Notes: generated by a model from the letters alone, not told the origin. Numbered from the stretch's first letter, positions 34,889 through 44,336 are shown. The stretch: 64,000 nucleotides of DNA from Mesorhizobium sp. M4B.F.Ca.ET.203.01.1.1 (GCF_004791025.1 NZ_SRUO01000003.1:496001-560000); one strand, 5' to 3'. Program-made: numbers and translations.

Positions 34889-35965
34889 CTAGCTGGCGTG
34901 CCGCAGGCTGACCCCGCTGCCCTTGTCGAACAGCACCACCTTGTCCGGGTTCCAGGCGAAGCGGACCGGCTGCTCGATCTCGACATCGGTTCTCGCCGGC
35001 ACCGTGGCGCGCAGCATGGTGTCGCCGACCCTGAGCGTCAGGATCTTCTCGACGCCGTGGTTTTCGACATCGTGGACGTGGGCCTCCACCGGCGCGCCGC
35101 TCTCCAGATAGACATCCTCCGGACGAATGCCGAAGACGAGCGGACGACCGTCGGCCGCATTGCCGGCTCCTGAAAGCGGCAGTTCGAAATTCATCGGCGC
35201 CATCACCGCGCGATTGTCGACGAGCTTGCCGTCGATGAGGTTCATCGGCGGCGAGCCGACGAAGCTCGCCACATAGGTGTCGCGCGGGTTGTTGTAGATC
35301 TCCTGCGGCGTGCCGGTCTGGACGATGCGGCCATGATTGAGCACGCCGACCTTGTCGCCCATCGACATCGCCTCGATCTGGTCGTGGGTGACGAACAGGA
35401 AGGTGGCGCCGAGCTGCATCTGCAGGTTCTTCAGTTCCGTGCGCAGCGCCTCGCGCAGCTTTGCGTCGAGCGCCGACAGCGGCTCGTCCATCAGGAACAC
35501 GCGCGGCTTGCGCACGATGGCCCGGCCGATCGAGACGCGCTGCATCTCGCCGCCGGACAGCCGGTCGGTCTTGCGGTCGAGCAGATGCTCGATCCGGAGC
35601 GTGCGGGCGGCGCGGGCGACGCGATCCTTGATCTCGGCGTCCGGCAGCCGGCGGATCTTCGGCTTCAACGGGAATTCGAGGTTCTCGCGCACCGTGTAGC
35701 GCGGGTAGAGCGAATATTGCTGCAGCACCAGCGCCACGTCGCGCTCGGCCGCGCCCCAGTCGGCGACATCGACGCCGTCGATGAAAACCTGGCCTTCGGT
35801 AGGCTTCTCGAGCCCGGCAATGAGCCGCAGCGTCGTCGTCTTGCCGGCGCCGGTCTCGCCGAGCAGCACGAAGAACTCGCCGTCGGCGATTTCGAGGTTG
35901 AGGCTCGTCAGCGCGGTGTGGCCACCGAACTTCTTGGTGATGTTCTTCAGTTCGATATGGGCCAT
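34889..35965 (-). CDS. CUT1-type sugar ABC transporter ATPase (second, MalK/UgpC-like)
   Basis: 358 residues. ABC domain with Walker A GETGAGKTT, signature LSGGEMQRVSIGRA and Walker B VFLMDEPLSALDA, then a C-terminal regulatory beta-domain (FGIRPEDVYLES). The start ATG overlaps the stop of the first ATPase gene (TAATG). The operon has two different ATPases, so a heterodimer is expected, as in the glycerol (GlpST) and some polyol importers. Confidence 0.9.
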   Translation of the reverse strand: MAHIELKNITKKFGGHTALTSLNLEIADGEFFVLLGETGAGKTTTLRLIAGLEKPTEGQVFIDGVDVADWGAAERDVALVLQQYSLYPRYTVRENLEFPLKPKIRRLPDAEIKDRVARAARTLRIEHLLDRKTDRLSGGEMQRVSIGRAIVRKPRVFLMDEPLSALDAKLREALRTELKNLQMQLGATFLFVTHDQIEAMSMGDKVGVLNHGRIVQTGTPQEIYNNPRDTYVASFVGSPPMNLIDGKLVDNRAVMAPMNFELPLSGAGNAADGRPLVFGIRPEDVYLESGAPVEAHVHDVENHGVEKILTLRVGDTMLRATVPARTDVEIEQPVRFAWNPDKVVLFDKGSGVSLRHAS

Positions 35966-37071
35966 TACAGCCTCACCCCCAATGACTTGCCGCTTGCCGT
36001 ATCGAAGAAATGCGCCTGCTCGGGATCGATGCGGACATGCACCTTCTCGCCGGGGCCGGCGACGTAGCCGGCCTTGGTGCGGGCGCGCAGCATCTTGGAG
36101 CCGACCTTGAGGTCGACAATGTCGAAGGAGCCGAGCGGTTCGATGATATGCGCCTCCACCGGCAAGTAGCCCGGCGCGGCCTCGCGCCGGACGAGCACGC
36201 CTTCGGGCCGGATACCCAGCGTCAGGCCGCCATTGGCAGCGTGGCCATTGAGCTTCGACAAGAGCGCGCTCGGGAACTCGAACCCCGCGGGCGCATCGCC
36301 GACCGTGACGGTGGCGAGGCTGGCCGCTTCGGCAACGCTGGCCTCGGTGATGTTCATCACCGGACTGCCAACGAATTGGGCGACGAACAAATTGGCCGGG
36401 TGCGAATAAACTTCGTCCGGCGTGCCGACCTGCTGGATGAAGCCCTCATGCATGATGACGATACGGTCGGCGAGGCTCATCGCCTCGATCTGGTCGTGGG
36501 TGACATAGATCGTGGTCGAACCCTGCTTGATGTGCAGCCGTTTGATCTCGGCCCGCATCTCCTCGCGCAGCTTGGCGTCGAGCGCGCCGATCGGCTCGTC
36601 CATCAGCATCGCCTTTGGACGCCGCACCAGCGCGCGGCCGATCGCCACGCGCTGCATGTCGCCGCCGGACAGCGCCGACGGCTTCTTGCCGAGCAGTTCG
36701 GTGATGCGCAGGACCCGGGCGACCTCGCGAACCGATTTGTCGACCTCGCCGCTGTCCATGCGCGTCGCGCGCAACGGAAAGGCGATGTTCTCGAACACCG
36801 TCATATGCGGGTAGAGCGAAAACGACTGGAACACCATGGCGATGTCGCGGTCCGCCGCCTTCAGGTGCTGCACCGCCTTGCCGTCGATCAGGATGTCGCC
36901 CTGGTCGATCGTCTCGAGCCCCGCTATCGCACGCAGCGTCGTCGTCTTGCCGCAGCCCGACTGGCCGAGCAGCACGATGAACTCGTTGTCGGCGATGGCG
37001 AGGTTCAGATTGTGGATGACCTGGACGGCACCGAAGAATTTCTCGATGCCGCGAAGTTCGATCTGCGTCAC
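35965..37071 (-). CDS. CUT1-type sugar ABC transporter ATPase (first, MalK/UgpC-like)
   Basis: 368 residues. I chose GTG at 37071 because it overlaps the TGA of the small membrane-protein gene (GTGA) and starts the domain at TQIELRGIEKFFG. Walker A GQSGCGKTT, signature LSGGDMQRVAIGRA, Walker B AMLMDEPIGALDA, and a C-terminal regulatory domain with LGIRPEGVLV. It is distinct from the following ATPase, implying a heterodimeric motor. Confidence 0.9.
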   Translation of the reverse strand: MTQIELRGIEKFFGAVQVIHNLNLAIADNEFIVLLGQSGCGKTTTLRAIAGLETIDQGDILIDGKAVQHLKAADRDIAMVFQSFSLYPHMTVFENIAFPLRATRMDSGEVDKSVREVARVLRITELLGKKPSALSGGDMQRVAIGRALVRRPKAMLMDEPIGALDAKLREEMRAEIKRLHIKQGSTTIYVTHDQIEAMSLADRIVIMHEGFIQQVGTPDEVYSHPANLFVAQFVGSPVMNITEASVAEAASLATVTVGDAPAGFEFPSALLSKLNGHAANGGLTLGIRPEGVLVRREAAPGYLPVEAHIIEPLGSFDIVDLKVGSKMLRARTKAGYVAGPGEKVHVRIDPEQAHFFDTASGKSLGVRL

Positions 37072-37289
37072 TGCCGGGCCCCCTCGTGCATTGCGGCGCC
37101 GGTTTCCTCCGGGCGCTCCGGCGCTATCTTCGACGTGATGTTGAAGCCGATCAGCCCGATCAGGATGATCGTCACGCCATAGGAATGCAGGCTGAGGCTC
37201 CATGGCTGGCAGAGCGCGATGATGCCCAGCACCATGAGGATCTGCGAGGCCGGCAAAAGGTACTTCTCGTTGACCGCGCGAAAGCTCAT
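37068..37289 (-). CDS. Small two-helix membrane protein of the sugar importer operon
   Basis: 73 residues with two hydrophobic segments (ASQILMVLGIIALCQPW and YGVTIILIGLIGFNI) and a charged C-terminal tail. It overlaps the permease stop (ATGA) and the ATPase start (GTGA), so it is translationally locked into the transporter operon. Glycerol-type rhizobial importers also carry a small membrane protein here (DUF2160), but I cannot show that this is the same family. It is probably an accessory subunit. Confidence 0.75.
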   Translation of the reverse strand: MSFRAVNEKYLLPASQILMVLGIIALCQPWSLSLHSYGVTIILIGLIGFNITSKIAPERPEETGAAMHEGARQ

Positions 37290-38242
37290 TTGCGGATCGC
37301 TCCGAAAGTCACGCCGCGAAGCAGGTGGTTGCGCAGCAGGAAGGTGAAGATCGCGACCGGCAGCAGGAACAGGAACGTGCCCGCCGCGATCGTCGTCCAG
37401 TCCGGCAGGCCGGAGCCGATCTGGCTGGGAATGAACGGCGGCGCGGTCTGGGCGCGCCGGTTGGTCATGATCAGCGCGAAGGCGTACTCGTTCCAGGCGG
37501 TGATGAAGCAGAACACCGCGGTGGCGGCAATGCCGGTCGCCGCTTCCGGCAGCACGATCTTGAAGAAAGCCTGCATGCGCGTGTAGCCGTCGACCAGCGC
37601 AGCCTCCTCGTACTCCTTCGGGATCTCGTCCATGAAGCCCTTCATCAGCCAGACCGAGAAGGACAGGTTGAAGGCGACGTAGAGGATGATCAGGCCGATA
37701 TGCGAGTCGTTGAGGCCGACCATCCGGTACATCAGGAACATCGGGATCGCCACGACCACCGGCGGCAGCATGCGCGTCGACAGGATGAAGAAGAGAAGGT
37801 CAGCCTCGCCCGCGACCTTGAAGCGCGAGAAGCCGTAGGCGGTGAAGGTTCCCATGCCGACGGCGAGCACCGTGCTGATGACCGCCACGATCAGGCTGTT
37901 CATGAAGCGGTTGGGATACTGCGAAAGCTGCACGTCCTTGCCGACCTTCAGCACCCGCTCGCCGCCGTCATAGATGCGCTTCTCCCACCAGGGCGCGGCT
38001 TCGTAGACTTGCGGGTCGACCGGCTTCTGCATCTGCACGCGCTTGGTGAACAGACGGATGAAGGGCGTGACTTCCGGCTGGAAAAGGACGGTGGGCGGCA
38101 CGCTGACCGCCAGTTCCTTCGGCTTGAACGCCGTGGAGGCGATCCAGTAGATCGGCGCGAGGAAGATCAGCGTCGCGACCAGCACCGCGACGATTGCCGC
38201 GCGGTTGAGGGCGACCTCGGAAGAAGTGCGGACGGCGGCCAT
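37286..38242 (-). CDS. CUT1-type sugar ABC transporter permease (MalG-like)
   Basis: 318 residues with six expected membrane segments and an unusually long periplasmic loop after the first (residues about 35-100, rich in charged residues). The EAA loop is EYEEAALVDGYTRMQAFFKIVLP. It starts one base after the stop of the MalF-like permease gene, and the pair form the channel. Confidence 0.9.
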   Translation of the reverse strand: MAAVRTSSEVALNRAAIVAVLVATLIFLAPIYWIASTAFKPKELAVSVPPTVLFQPEVTPFIRLFTKRVQMQKPVDPQVYEAAPWWEKRIYDGGERVLKVGKDVQLSQYPNRFMNSLIVAVISTVLAVGMGTFTAYGFSRFKVAGEADLLFFILSTRMLPPVVVAIPMFLMYRMVGLNDSHIGLIILYVAFNLSFSVWLMKGFMDEIPKEYEEAALVDGYTRMQAFFKIVLPEAATGIAATAVFCFITAWNEYAFALIMTNRRAQTAPPFIPSQIGSGLPDWTTIAAGTFLFLLPVAIFTFLLRNHLLRGVTFGAIRK

Positions 38243-38243
38243 C

Positions 38244-39149
38244 TCAGCGCTCCTTCACCTTGTTGAGGTACTTCACGTAGAGGTTGGTGATAGCCAGCAC
38301 CATGATCAGCACGATGTAGGCCAGCGCGCAGGACTTGCCGGTATCCCACTGCTGGAACGCCTGCTTGTAGAGCCGGATCGCAATCAGTTCGGCGGTCGGC
38401 TGGGTCGTCATCGTGTAGGCGATGTCGAAGGTCTTGAAGGCTTCCATGGTGCGGAAGATCAGCGCGATCAAAAGGATCGGCGAGACCAGCGGCAAGGTGA
38501 TGCGGGTGAAGGTGTACCACCAGCCGGCGCGGTCGATCGCCGCGGCCTCGTAGAGATGCTGCGGCACGGCCGACAGGCCGGCGAGCGAAAGCAGCATGAC
38601 GAAGGGCGACCACATCCAGATATCGGTGATCGCGACGGCGTAGAGCGCGCTGTCCGGGTTGGACAGCCAGGCGAAATCGCCGAGGCCGAAGACGTAGTTG
38701 ATCGGGCCCCAGGACGGGCTGTAGAGCAGCTGCCAGAACAGGCCGACGACCGCGGCCGACATCATCATCGGCAACAGCAGCAGCGTGGTGATCAGGCCCT
38801 TCATCGGAAAGCTGCGGTTGAGCAGCAGCGCAAGGCCGAAGCCAACGATCATCTGGCCGGCCACCGAAACGATGACGTATTTCGCCGTGATGATGAAGTT
38901 CGACCAGATGTGATCGTCGCTGAGCAGCTCACGGTAATTCTGCAGGCCGACGAATTGCCAGGGCTCGCTCCGGTTGGCCGCGAAGTTGGTGAAGGAATAG
39001 CCCAGCGAATAGATCAGCGGGAAGATGTTGAAGATGATCAGGAACACCAGCGTCGGGATGATGAACAGATTGCGGATGGTCAGATCCGACCAGCCGCGCG
39101 CCGCGGCCCTTGAGGCAGGATCGAGATGTGTGAGGGCTACCGAAGCCAA
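38244..39149 (-). CDS. CUT1-type sugar ABC transporter permease (MalF-like)
   Basis: 301 residues with six membrane segments and the EAA loop HLYEAAAIDRAGWWYTFTRITLP. The start is TTG, chosen for the AGGGAG seven bases upstream and the family length. It follows the binding-protein gene after a stem-loop. Confidence 0.88.
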   Translation of the reverse strand: MASVALTHLDPASRAAARGWSDLTIRNLFIIPTLVFLIIFNIFPLIYSLGYSFTNFAANRSEPWQFVGLQNYRELLSDDHIWSNFIITAKYVIVSVAGQMIVGFGLALLLNRSFPMKGLITTLLLLPMMMSAAVVGLFWQLLYSPSWGPINYVFGLGDFAWLSNPDSALYAVAITDIWMWSPFVMLLSLAGLSAVPQHLYEAAAIDRAGWWYTFTRITLPLVSPILLIALIFRTMEAFKTFDIAYTMTTQPTAELIAIRLYKQAFQQWDTGKSCALAYIVLIMVLAITNLYVKYLNKVKER

Positions 39150-39169
39150 CGAGCGTCTCCCTGAAACAG

Positions 39170-39203
39170 GAATGCCGGAGGGGAAAACCCTCCTCCGGCA
39201 TTC
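39170..39203 (-). terminator. Intercistronic stem-loop after the sugar-binding protein gene
   Basis: An 11-bp perfect inverted repeat, GAATGCCGGAG / CTCCGGCATTC, with an inner GGG-AAAA-CCC pairing. It lies between the binding-protein stop and the first permease start and has no T-run. A 3'-stabilising or attenuating role, as at 3178 and 17803, is likely. Confidence 0.65.
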
Positions 39204-39215
39204 TGAATGTGATGC

Positions 39216-40532
39216 TTACTTGTAGCGATTGTACTTGGTGAACGTCGCCTTCCATTCGGCGGCGGTCTTGTCGAGCGCTTCCTGGGCGGTGCCTTTGCCG
39301 CCGACCACGAACGGATAGATGTTCTGGTTCAGCTGATCGAGCACCTCGGCGTATTCCGGTGTCGCCCAGAAATCCTTGACCATGAACATCGTGTCATAGA
39401 ACGCCTTGTTGTAAGGCGTGGCGTTCTGGAACGCTTCCGATTTCAGCACGGCCTGGCTGCAGGTGTAGCCACCGAGGTCGGCCCACTTCTTCTGGGTCTC
39501 GTCCTTGATGAACCACTCCAGGAACTTCGTCGCCTCTTCCTGGTTCTTCGAGTACGAGACGATTGAAATTCCCTGGCCACCGAGAGCGGCGAAGCGCTTG
39601 CCGTCCGGGCCGGCCGGATTGGCGAAGAAGCCGGTCGCGTCGGCGAATGGGTTGGTGGCCTTGTTTACCAGCGGCGGGAAGAAGGCGAAGAAGTTCATGC
39701 TCATCGCGGCGAGGCCGCCGGTGATCGCCTGGTTGTCTTCCACGAAGAAGGTCTTGCCCCAACCCGGAGGCGTGAACTTGTAGAGTTCCTTGTACATGTC
39801 GAGGCCGGCGGCGGCCTCCTTCGAATTGGTGATGCCGTCGACCTTGTAGGTTGCGTAGTCGCCGAGGTCGCCGCCATAGCTGAAGATTGCGCTTTCGACG
39901 CCCATCGCCATCGCGTCATAGGAATTGTCGGTGTAGATGGCGACGCCGTACCGCTTCTGGTCCGGACGGTGGAAGAACTCGGCGATGTCGCGCAGCTGCG
40001 CATACGTCTTCGGCACGTCGAGGTCGTAATTGTACTTCGCCTTGAAGGCTTCCTTCTCCTTCGGATCCTCGAACCAGTCCTTGCGATAGGACCAGCCGAT
40101 CGCATCGCCTTCGAGCGGGATCGCCCAGTATTTGCCGGAACCGCCAGGGTATTCGGCATAGTACTTGACTGTGGCGGGCGCCATCACGTCGCCAAGCTTG
40201 TGCTTGTTGAAGAAGTCGGTGAGGTCGACATAGTGGCCTTGCGTCGAACCGGCGCCGAGCCATTGCGAGTCGCCGACCACCATGTCGTAGGCGTCGCCGT
40301 GCGCGTTGAACTCGGTGAAAGCCTTGGTCTGGAAATCCGGCCATGGCGTCGTCTGCACCGTGACCTTCACGCCGGTCTCGGCTGTGTAGTCGTTGACGAG
40401 TTCCTGCAGATAGTTGGCCGGATCCCATTCCGCCCAGAAGATGGTGAGTTCCTTTTCCTGCGCGTAGACGGACGTTCCGCAGGCAAGCGTCAGGCCGATA
40501 CCAGCAAGCACGCTGGTCACTAACTTGCGCAT
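39216..40532 (-). CDS. CUT1-type sugar ABC transporter, periplasmic binding protein
   Basis: 438 residues. Signal peptide of about 24 residues (ending SVYA|QEKE). The type-1 extracellular solute-binding pattern follows: LTIFWAEWDPANYLQELVNDY, YDMVVGDSQWLG, and GGQGISIVSYSKNQEEATKFLEW. GGGAGGAA precedes the ATG. It heads an operon with two permeases, a small membrane protein and two ATPases. Operator-like palindromes upstream link it to GntR control. The sugar or polyol ligand is unknown. Confidence 0.9.
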   Translation of the reverse strand: MRKLVTSVLAGIGLTLACGTSVYAQEKELTIFWAEWDPANYLQELVNDYTAETGVKVTVQTTPWPDFQTKAFTEFNAHGDAYDMVVGDSQWLGAGSTQGHYVDLTDFFNKHKLGDVMAPATVKYYAEYPGGSGKYWAIPLEGDAIGWSYRKDWFEDPKEKEAFKAKYNYDLDVPKTYAQLRDIAEFFHRPDQKRYGVAIYTDNSYDAMAMGVESAIFSYGGDLGDYATYKVDGITNSKEAAAGLDMYKELYKFTPPGWGKTFFVEDNQAITGGLAAMSMNFFAFFPPLVNKATNPFADATGFFANPAGPDGKRFAALGGQGISIVSYSKNQEEATKFLEWFIKDETQKKWADLGGYTCSQAVLKSEAFQNATPYNKAFYDTMFMVKDFWATPEYAEVLDQLNQNIYPFVVGGKGTAQEALDKTAAEWKATFTKYNRYK

Positions 40533-40693
40533 AATGTTTCCTCCCTTGTGCGCATTCTACCGTGTCATGCGAGCCGCCAACGAGGCCGGCCCTGGTAGTT
40601 CCTCCCGTGATGGCACTTTCCGGTTTGGGCCTCCTCGCCCGGCCGAAAATGGATCGCCACCTTCACTTTCGATCCGCTTCGACTATTCTGATC

Positions 40694-40704
40694 TGGTATT
40701 ACCA
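40694..40704. promoter_or_regulatory. GntR-type operator TGGTATTACCA upstream of the sugar importer
   Basis: Identical to the site at 23914, including flanks (TCTGGTATTACCAA). It lies 162 bp upstream of the binding-protein ATG in the 356-bp gap 40533-40888. It suggests shared control with the epimerase/enolase-superfamily operons by the FCD regulator. Confidence 0.55.
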
Positions 40705-40866
40705 ATTTCGGACGGACGTCAAGCCCTTTCTTGAGCGATCAAGAATCGCCGGACAGGCCATTTGCAGCGGTATCTGCCTGTTTTCCCTTAATTTTCCTAC
40801 TCCTTGATACGTATGCACCTTGTTCCGGTCACCTCATCGGGCCTATTATGCACAACTGGTCACGCC

Positions 40867-40883
40867 ATCTGGTCCAACCAGAT
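40867..40883. promoter_or_regulatory. Palindromic operator ATCTGGT-CCA-ACCAGAT
   Basis: Perfect 7-bp arms around CCA, just after the TetR stop and about 335 bp before the importer start. Closely related copies are at 45624 and 45699 in the M24/dipeptide-importer promoter region. Their form, TGGTCCnACCA, is that of GntR/FadR-type sites. Nothing else recognisable was seen in 40533-40888. Confidence 0.55.
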
Positions 40884-40888
40884 TTGCT

Positions 40889-41575
40889 TTATTTGGCCAT
40901 TACCGCCGACGCGCCGCCACCTTCCGATTCCGCCAGGGCAGCCCGCACCAGCGCGCCCGCCGCCCATTGCGCGACCGTCATCATCCGGCGGCTGTCCAGC
41001 CCCCATATGTCCTTCAGCACGATCAGCACCTCGACGCCGAACATCAGCGACAGCGCCTGCGCCAGACGCTTGAATTCGCGCGGCGGCAACTGACCCTTGA
41101 GCGGCGCGATCGCGTCCTTCAGCAGGTCGACGCGATGGCCGCGCGTGAAGGCGGGCTCGCTGCCCAGCGTGCCGGCCTGCCGCCTGGCCCATTGATCGAG
41201 CGACAGTTTCAGCGCCGCCTTGAACGTCGCCTCGAAGGCCTCGATGCGCGGCATGGCGTCGGCGAAGAGTTCGGCGACCCGACGCTCCGCATCGTCGGAA
41301 GTCGATTTCCAGGTGAGGATCGGGCCAAGCCCCTCGTCGACCACCGCCTGCACCAGTGCCGCCTGGCTTGGGAAATAGCGATAGGCGGTCGCTCGCGACA
41401 CTTCGGCCGCCTCCGCCACCTCGCTGACGGAAGGCGTCGCGCCGGCCTGCATCAGCCTGGTTGCCGTCTCCAGCATAAGCCGCCTGGTGCGGGCGCGCGC
41501 GCCGCGCTCGGCCGCGCGACCTGCCCCCTGTCCGGTGTCGTCGTTCGGCGCGGCTTGTTGACGTGAGACATCCAT
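40889..41575 (-). CDS. TetR-family transcriptional regulator
   Basis: 228 residues from the ATG at 41575. Helix-turn-helix PSVSEVAEAAEVSRATAYRYFPSQ and a helical effector domain. It is divergent from the Tm-1-like gene across 92 bp, so it is a likely repressor of that operon. A run of about 20 Arg/Ala-rich residues precedes the DNA-binding domain. Confidence 0.85.
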   Translation of the reverse strand: MDVSRQQAAPNDDTGQGAGRAAERGARARTRRLMLETATRLMQAGATPSVSEVAEAAEVSRATAYRYFPSQAALVQAVVDEGLGPILTWKSTSDDAERRVAELFADAMPRIEAFEATFKAALKLSLDQWARRQAGTLGSEPAFTRGHRVDLLKDAIAPLKGQLPPREFKRLAQALSLMFGVEVLIVLKDIWGLDSRRMMTVAQWAAGALVRAALAESEGGGASAVMAK

Positions 41576-41667
41576 GTCAATACGATACGCGCGTCTCAAA
41601 AAATTGCAATGGTCTTGACGGCCGGCAAGGAGCGGCGGGCGACAACGCCAGGGAGCGGGGAAACGCG

Positions 41668-42864
41668 ATGAAGCGCATCTATGTGGTCGGCACCGCCGAC
41701 ACCAAGGGCGAGGAACTCGCCTTCCTGGCGGACGCGATCGTCGCCACGGGCGCCGCCGTGACCCGCGTCGACGTCGGAACGCGCGCCGCCGCCGTCCCGA
41801 TCGATGTCACGGCCGAGGAGATCGCCGACCACCATCCCCAAGGCCGCAACGCCGTGCTCGGCATCGACGACCGCGGCAGGTCGGTCGCCGCGATGGCCGC
41901 CGCCTTCACCCGCTTCGTCCAGTCGCGCAGCGACATATCCGCAATGATCGGCATTGGCGGCGGCGGCGGCACCTCGATCGTCACCTCTGGCATGCGCGCG
42001 CTGCCGCTCGGCCTGCCCAAGATCATGGTCTCGACGCTTGCCTCCGGCGACACCGCGCCTTACGTCGACGTCTCCGACATCGTCATGATGCCGTCGGTGA
42101 CCGACATGGCTGGTCTCAACCGGCTGTCGCGCGTCGTGCTGCACAATGCCGCCCAGGCGATCTCGGGCATGGCTGCAAAACCCGCACCCGCCTCCGACGG
42201 CAAGCCGTCCCTGGGGCTCACCATGTTCGGCGTGACCACGCCTTGCGTGACCGCGATCGCCGACCAGCTGCGCGCCAGCTATGACTGCATGGTCTTCCAC
42301 GCCACCGGCACAGGCGGCCGCACCATGGAGAAGCTCGCCGATTCGAGGCTGCTCGCCGGCCTCCTCGACATCACCACGACGGAGGTTTGCGATCTACTGT
42401 TCGGCGGCGTGCTGCCGGCGACGGAGGATCGCTTCGGCGCCGTCGCTCGCACGAAGCTGCCCTATGTCGGCTCGGTCGGCGCGCTCGACATGGTCAACTT
42501 CTGGGCGCCGCCGACCATTCCGGAGCGCTATCGCGGGCGCCTGTTCTATGAGCACAATTCCAACGTGACGCTGATGCGCACGACGCCGGCCGAATGCCGC
42601 GCGATCGGCGCATGGATCGGCGAAAGGCTGAGCCGCTGCGAGGGTCCGCTCCACTTCCTGATTCCGGAAAAGGGCGTCTCGGCGCTCGACATCGAAGGCG
42701 GCGCCTTCTTCGACCCGGAAGCCGACGCGGCGCTGTTCGATGCCGTCGAGCGTTCGATCCGCCCCAACGCGACGCGGCACGTGACGCGCCTGCCGCTGCA
42801 CATCAACGATCCCGAATTCGCCAGGGCCGCGACAGCGGCCTTCCTCGATATCGCCAAGAAGTGA
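41668..42864 (+). CDS. Tm-1-like ATP-binding / UPF0261 family protein
   Basis: 398 residues. The opening [20 protein letters not shown] and the Gly-rich loops [19 protein letters not shown] and [17 protein letters not shown] match the family named after tomato Tm-1 (a viral-replication inhibitor), for which bacterial function is unsettled. It is followed after 11 bp by the PEP-hydrolase-family barrel, its usual partner; in plants the two are fused. It probably acts with that protein on a small-molecule substrate (inference). Confidence 0.85.
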   Translation: MKRIYVVGTADTKGEELAFLADAIVATGAAVTRVDVGTRAAAVPIDVTAEEIADHHPQGRNAVLGIDDRGRSVAAMAAAFTRFVQSRSDISAMIGIGGGGGTSIVTSGMRALPLGLPKIMVSTLASGDTAPYVDVSDIVMMPSVTDMAGLNRLSRVVLHNAAQAISGMAAKPAPASDGKPSLGLTMFGVTTPCVTAIADQLRASYDCMVFHATGTGGRTMEKLADSRLLAGLLDITTTEVCDLLFGGVLPATEDRFGAVARTKLPYVGSVGALDMVNFWAPPTIPERYRGRLFYEHNSNVTLMRTTPAECRAIGAWIGERLSRCEGPLHFLIPEKGVSALDIEGGAFFDPEADAALFDAVERSIRPNATRHVTRLPLHINDPEFARAATAAFLDIAKK

Positions 42865-42875
42865 GACCCGGACGC

Positions 42876-43742
42876 ATGGCCGCCATTCCGCGCAAGAAAA
42901 TCCTGGAGAAATTCCGCAAGATGATCGCCGACGGCGTGCCGATCGTCGGCGGCGGCGCCGGCACCGGCCTGTCGGCCAAGGCCGAGGAAGCCGGCGGCAT
43001 CGACCTCATCATCATCTACAATTCCGGCCGCTATCGCATGGCCGGGCGCGGTTCGGCCGCCGGCCTGCTCGCCTATGGCAATGCCAACGAGATCGTCAAG
43101 GAGATGGCCTATGAGGTGCTGCCGGTGGTCAAGAAGACGCCGGTGCTGGCCGGCGTCAACGGCACCGATCCGTTCGTCATCATGCCGCTGTTCCTGGCCG
43201 AACTGAAGACGATGGGCTTTTCCGGCGTACAGAACTTCCCCACCATCGGCCTGTTCGACGGCACCATGCGGCAAAGCTTCGAGGAAACCGGCATGGGCTT
43301 TGGGCTCGAGGTCGACATGATCGCCGAAGCGCACAAGCTCGACCTCCTGACCACGCCCTACGTCTTCAACCCGGACGAGGCGCGCGCCATGACCAAAGCC
43401 GGCGCCGACATCGTCGTCGCCCATATGGGCGTGACGACGGGCGGCTCGATCGGCGCCACTTCGGCGAAGTCGCTCGACGACTGTGTGAAGGAGATCGATG
43501 CCATCTCGGCGGCCGCGCGCTCGGTGCGCAAGGACGTCATCCTGCTTTGCCACGGCGGGCCGATCTCGATGCCGGACGATGCCCGCTACATCCTCGAGCG
43601 CTGCGAAGGGCTGCATGGCTTCTATGGCGCGAGTTCGATGGAACGGCTGCCGGCGGAGGCCGCAATCGCCAAACAGACGGCTGACTTCAAGGCTGTCGCG
43701 GTCGGCGGCGGCAAGGCGACCATCAAGAAAAAGAAGGGATGA
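42876..43742 (+). CDS. Phosphoenolpyruvate hydrolase-family TIM-barrel protein
   Basis: 288 residues. It has the isocitrate-lyase/PEP-mutase-like TIM-barrel features [39 protein letters not shown] and [18 protein letters not shown] of the family fused to Tm-1 in eukaryotes. The exact reaction is not established. It ends four bases before the cupin gene and forms a three-gene operon with it and the Tm-1-like gene. Confidence 0.85.
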   Translation: MAAIPRKKILEKFRKMIADGVPIVGGGAGTGLSAKAEEAGGIDLIIIYNSGRYRMAGRGSAAGLLAYGNANEIVKEMAYEVLPVVKKTPVLAGVNGTDPFVIMPLFLAELKTMGFSGVQNFPTIGLFDGTMRQSFEETGMGFGLEVDMIAEAHKLDLLTTPYVFNPDEARAMTKAGADIVVAHMGVTTGGSIGATSAKSLDDCVKEIDAISAAARSVRKDVILLCHGGPISMPDDARYILERCEGLHGFYGASSMERLPAEAAIAKQTADFKAVAVGGGKATIKKKKG

Positions 43743-43746
43743 GACG

Positions 43747-44163
43747 ATGACCGACAAGAGCAAGGTGTTCGTGTATCCGAAGGACGTCAGCGCCTTCGGC
43801 TTCGACTGGGGCAGGCTGGCCCTAACGGTCGCGCCCGAAGTGAATGGCGCGGAGCGTTTTTCCGGCGGCGTCGTCGACCTGCCCTCCGGCAAGGGCCACA
43901 CCCGCCACAATCATCCCGGCGCCGAAGAAATCATCTTCGTCATCTCCGGTCATGGCGAGCAGATGGTCGAAGACGAAGAAGGCAATCCGGTGGTGGCCAA
44001 GGTCGGCCCCGGCTGCACCATCTACGTGCCTGAAAGCCGCTTCCACTCGACGCTCAACACCGGCGACCAGCCGATGCAGCTTTTTGTCGTCTATTCGCCG
44101 GCCGGACCGGAGCTTGTGCTGCGCGACCTGCCGGATTTCAGGCTGGTTCCGGCAGGGGAGTGA
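43747..44163 (+). CDS. Small cupin-domain protein
   Basis: 138 residues, one cupin barrel with metal-type motif GKGHTRHNHPGAEEIIFVISGHG (His-x-His and Glu present) and a second motif ESRFHSTLNTGDQPMQLF. The complete metal site suggests an enzyme such as an isomerase or dioxygenase rather than a pure binding protein. Third gene of the Tm-1-like operon, four bases after the barrel gene. Confidence 0.82.
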   Translation: MTDKSKVFVYPKDVSAFGFDWGRLALTVAPEVNGAERFSGGVVDLPSGKGHTRHNHPGAEEIIFVISGHGEQMVEDEEGNPVVAKVGPGCTIYVPESRFHSTLNTGDQPMQLFVVYSPAGPELVLRDLPDFRLVPAGE

Positions 44164-44175
44164 ACCTTCGAGGCT

Positions 44176-44325
44176 GGCGCCGCCCCTCATTGTCCTGCCG
44201 GACATTTCTCCCAGTAGAACGGGGAGAAAGATGCCTTCGTCAACGATTTCGCAAATGGCCGAAGCTGCCTTCTTCTCCCCGTTTTACGGGGAGAAGGTGC
44301 CGGCAGGCGGATGAGGGGCGGCGCC
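44176..44325. repeat. 150-bp palindromic repeat (class B) with a class-A-like segment
   Basis: Ends GGCGCCGCCCCTCAT and ATGAGGGGCGGCGCC are perfect inverted arms. Inside are TGTCCTGCCGGACAT (shared with class A) and CTTCTCCCCG / CGGGGAGAAG hairpins (shared with 13239 and 59081). It looks like a mosaic of two families. It lies between the convergent cupin and M24 genes and could terminate both. Confidence 0.8.
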
Positions 44326-44336
44326 GACTTTCAGCC

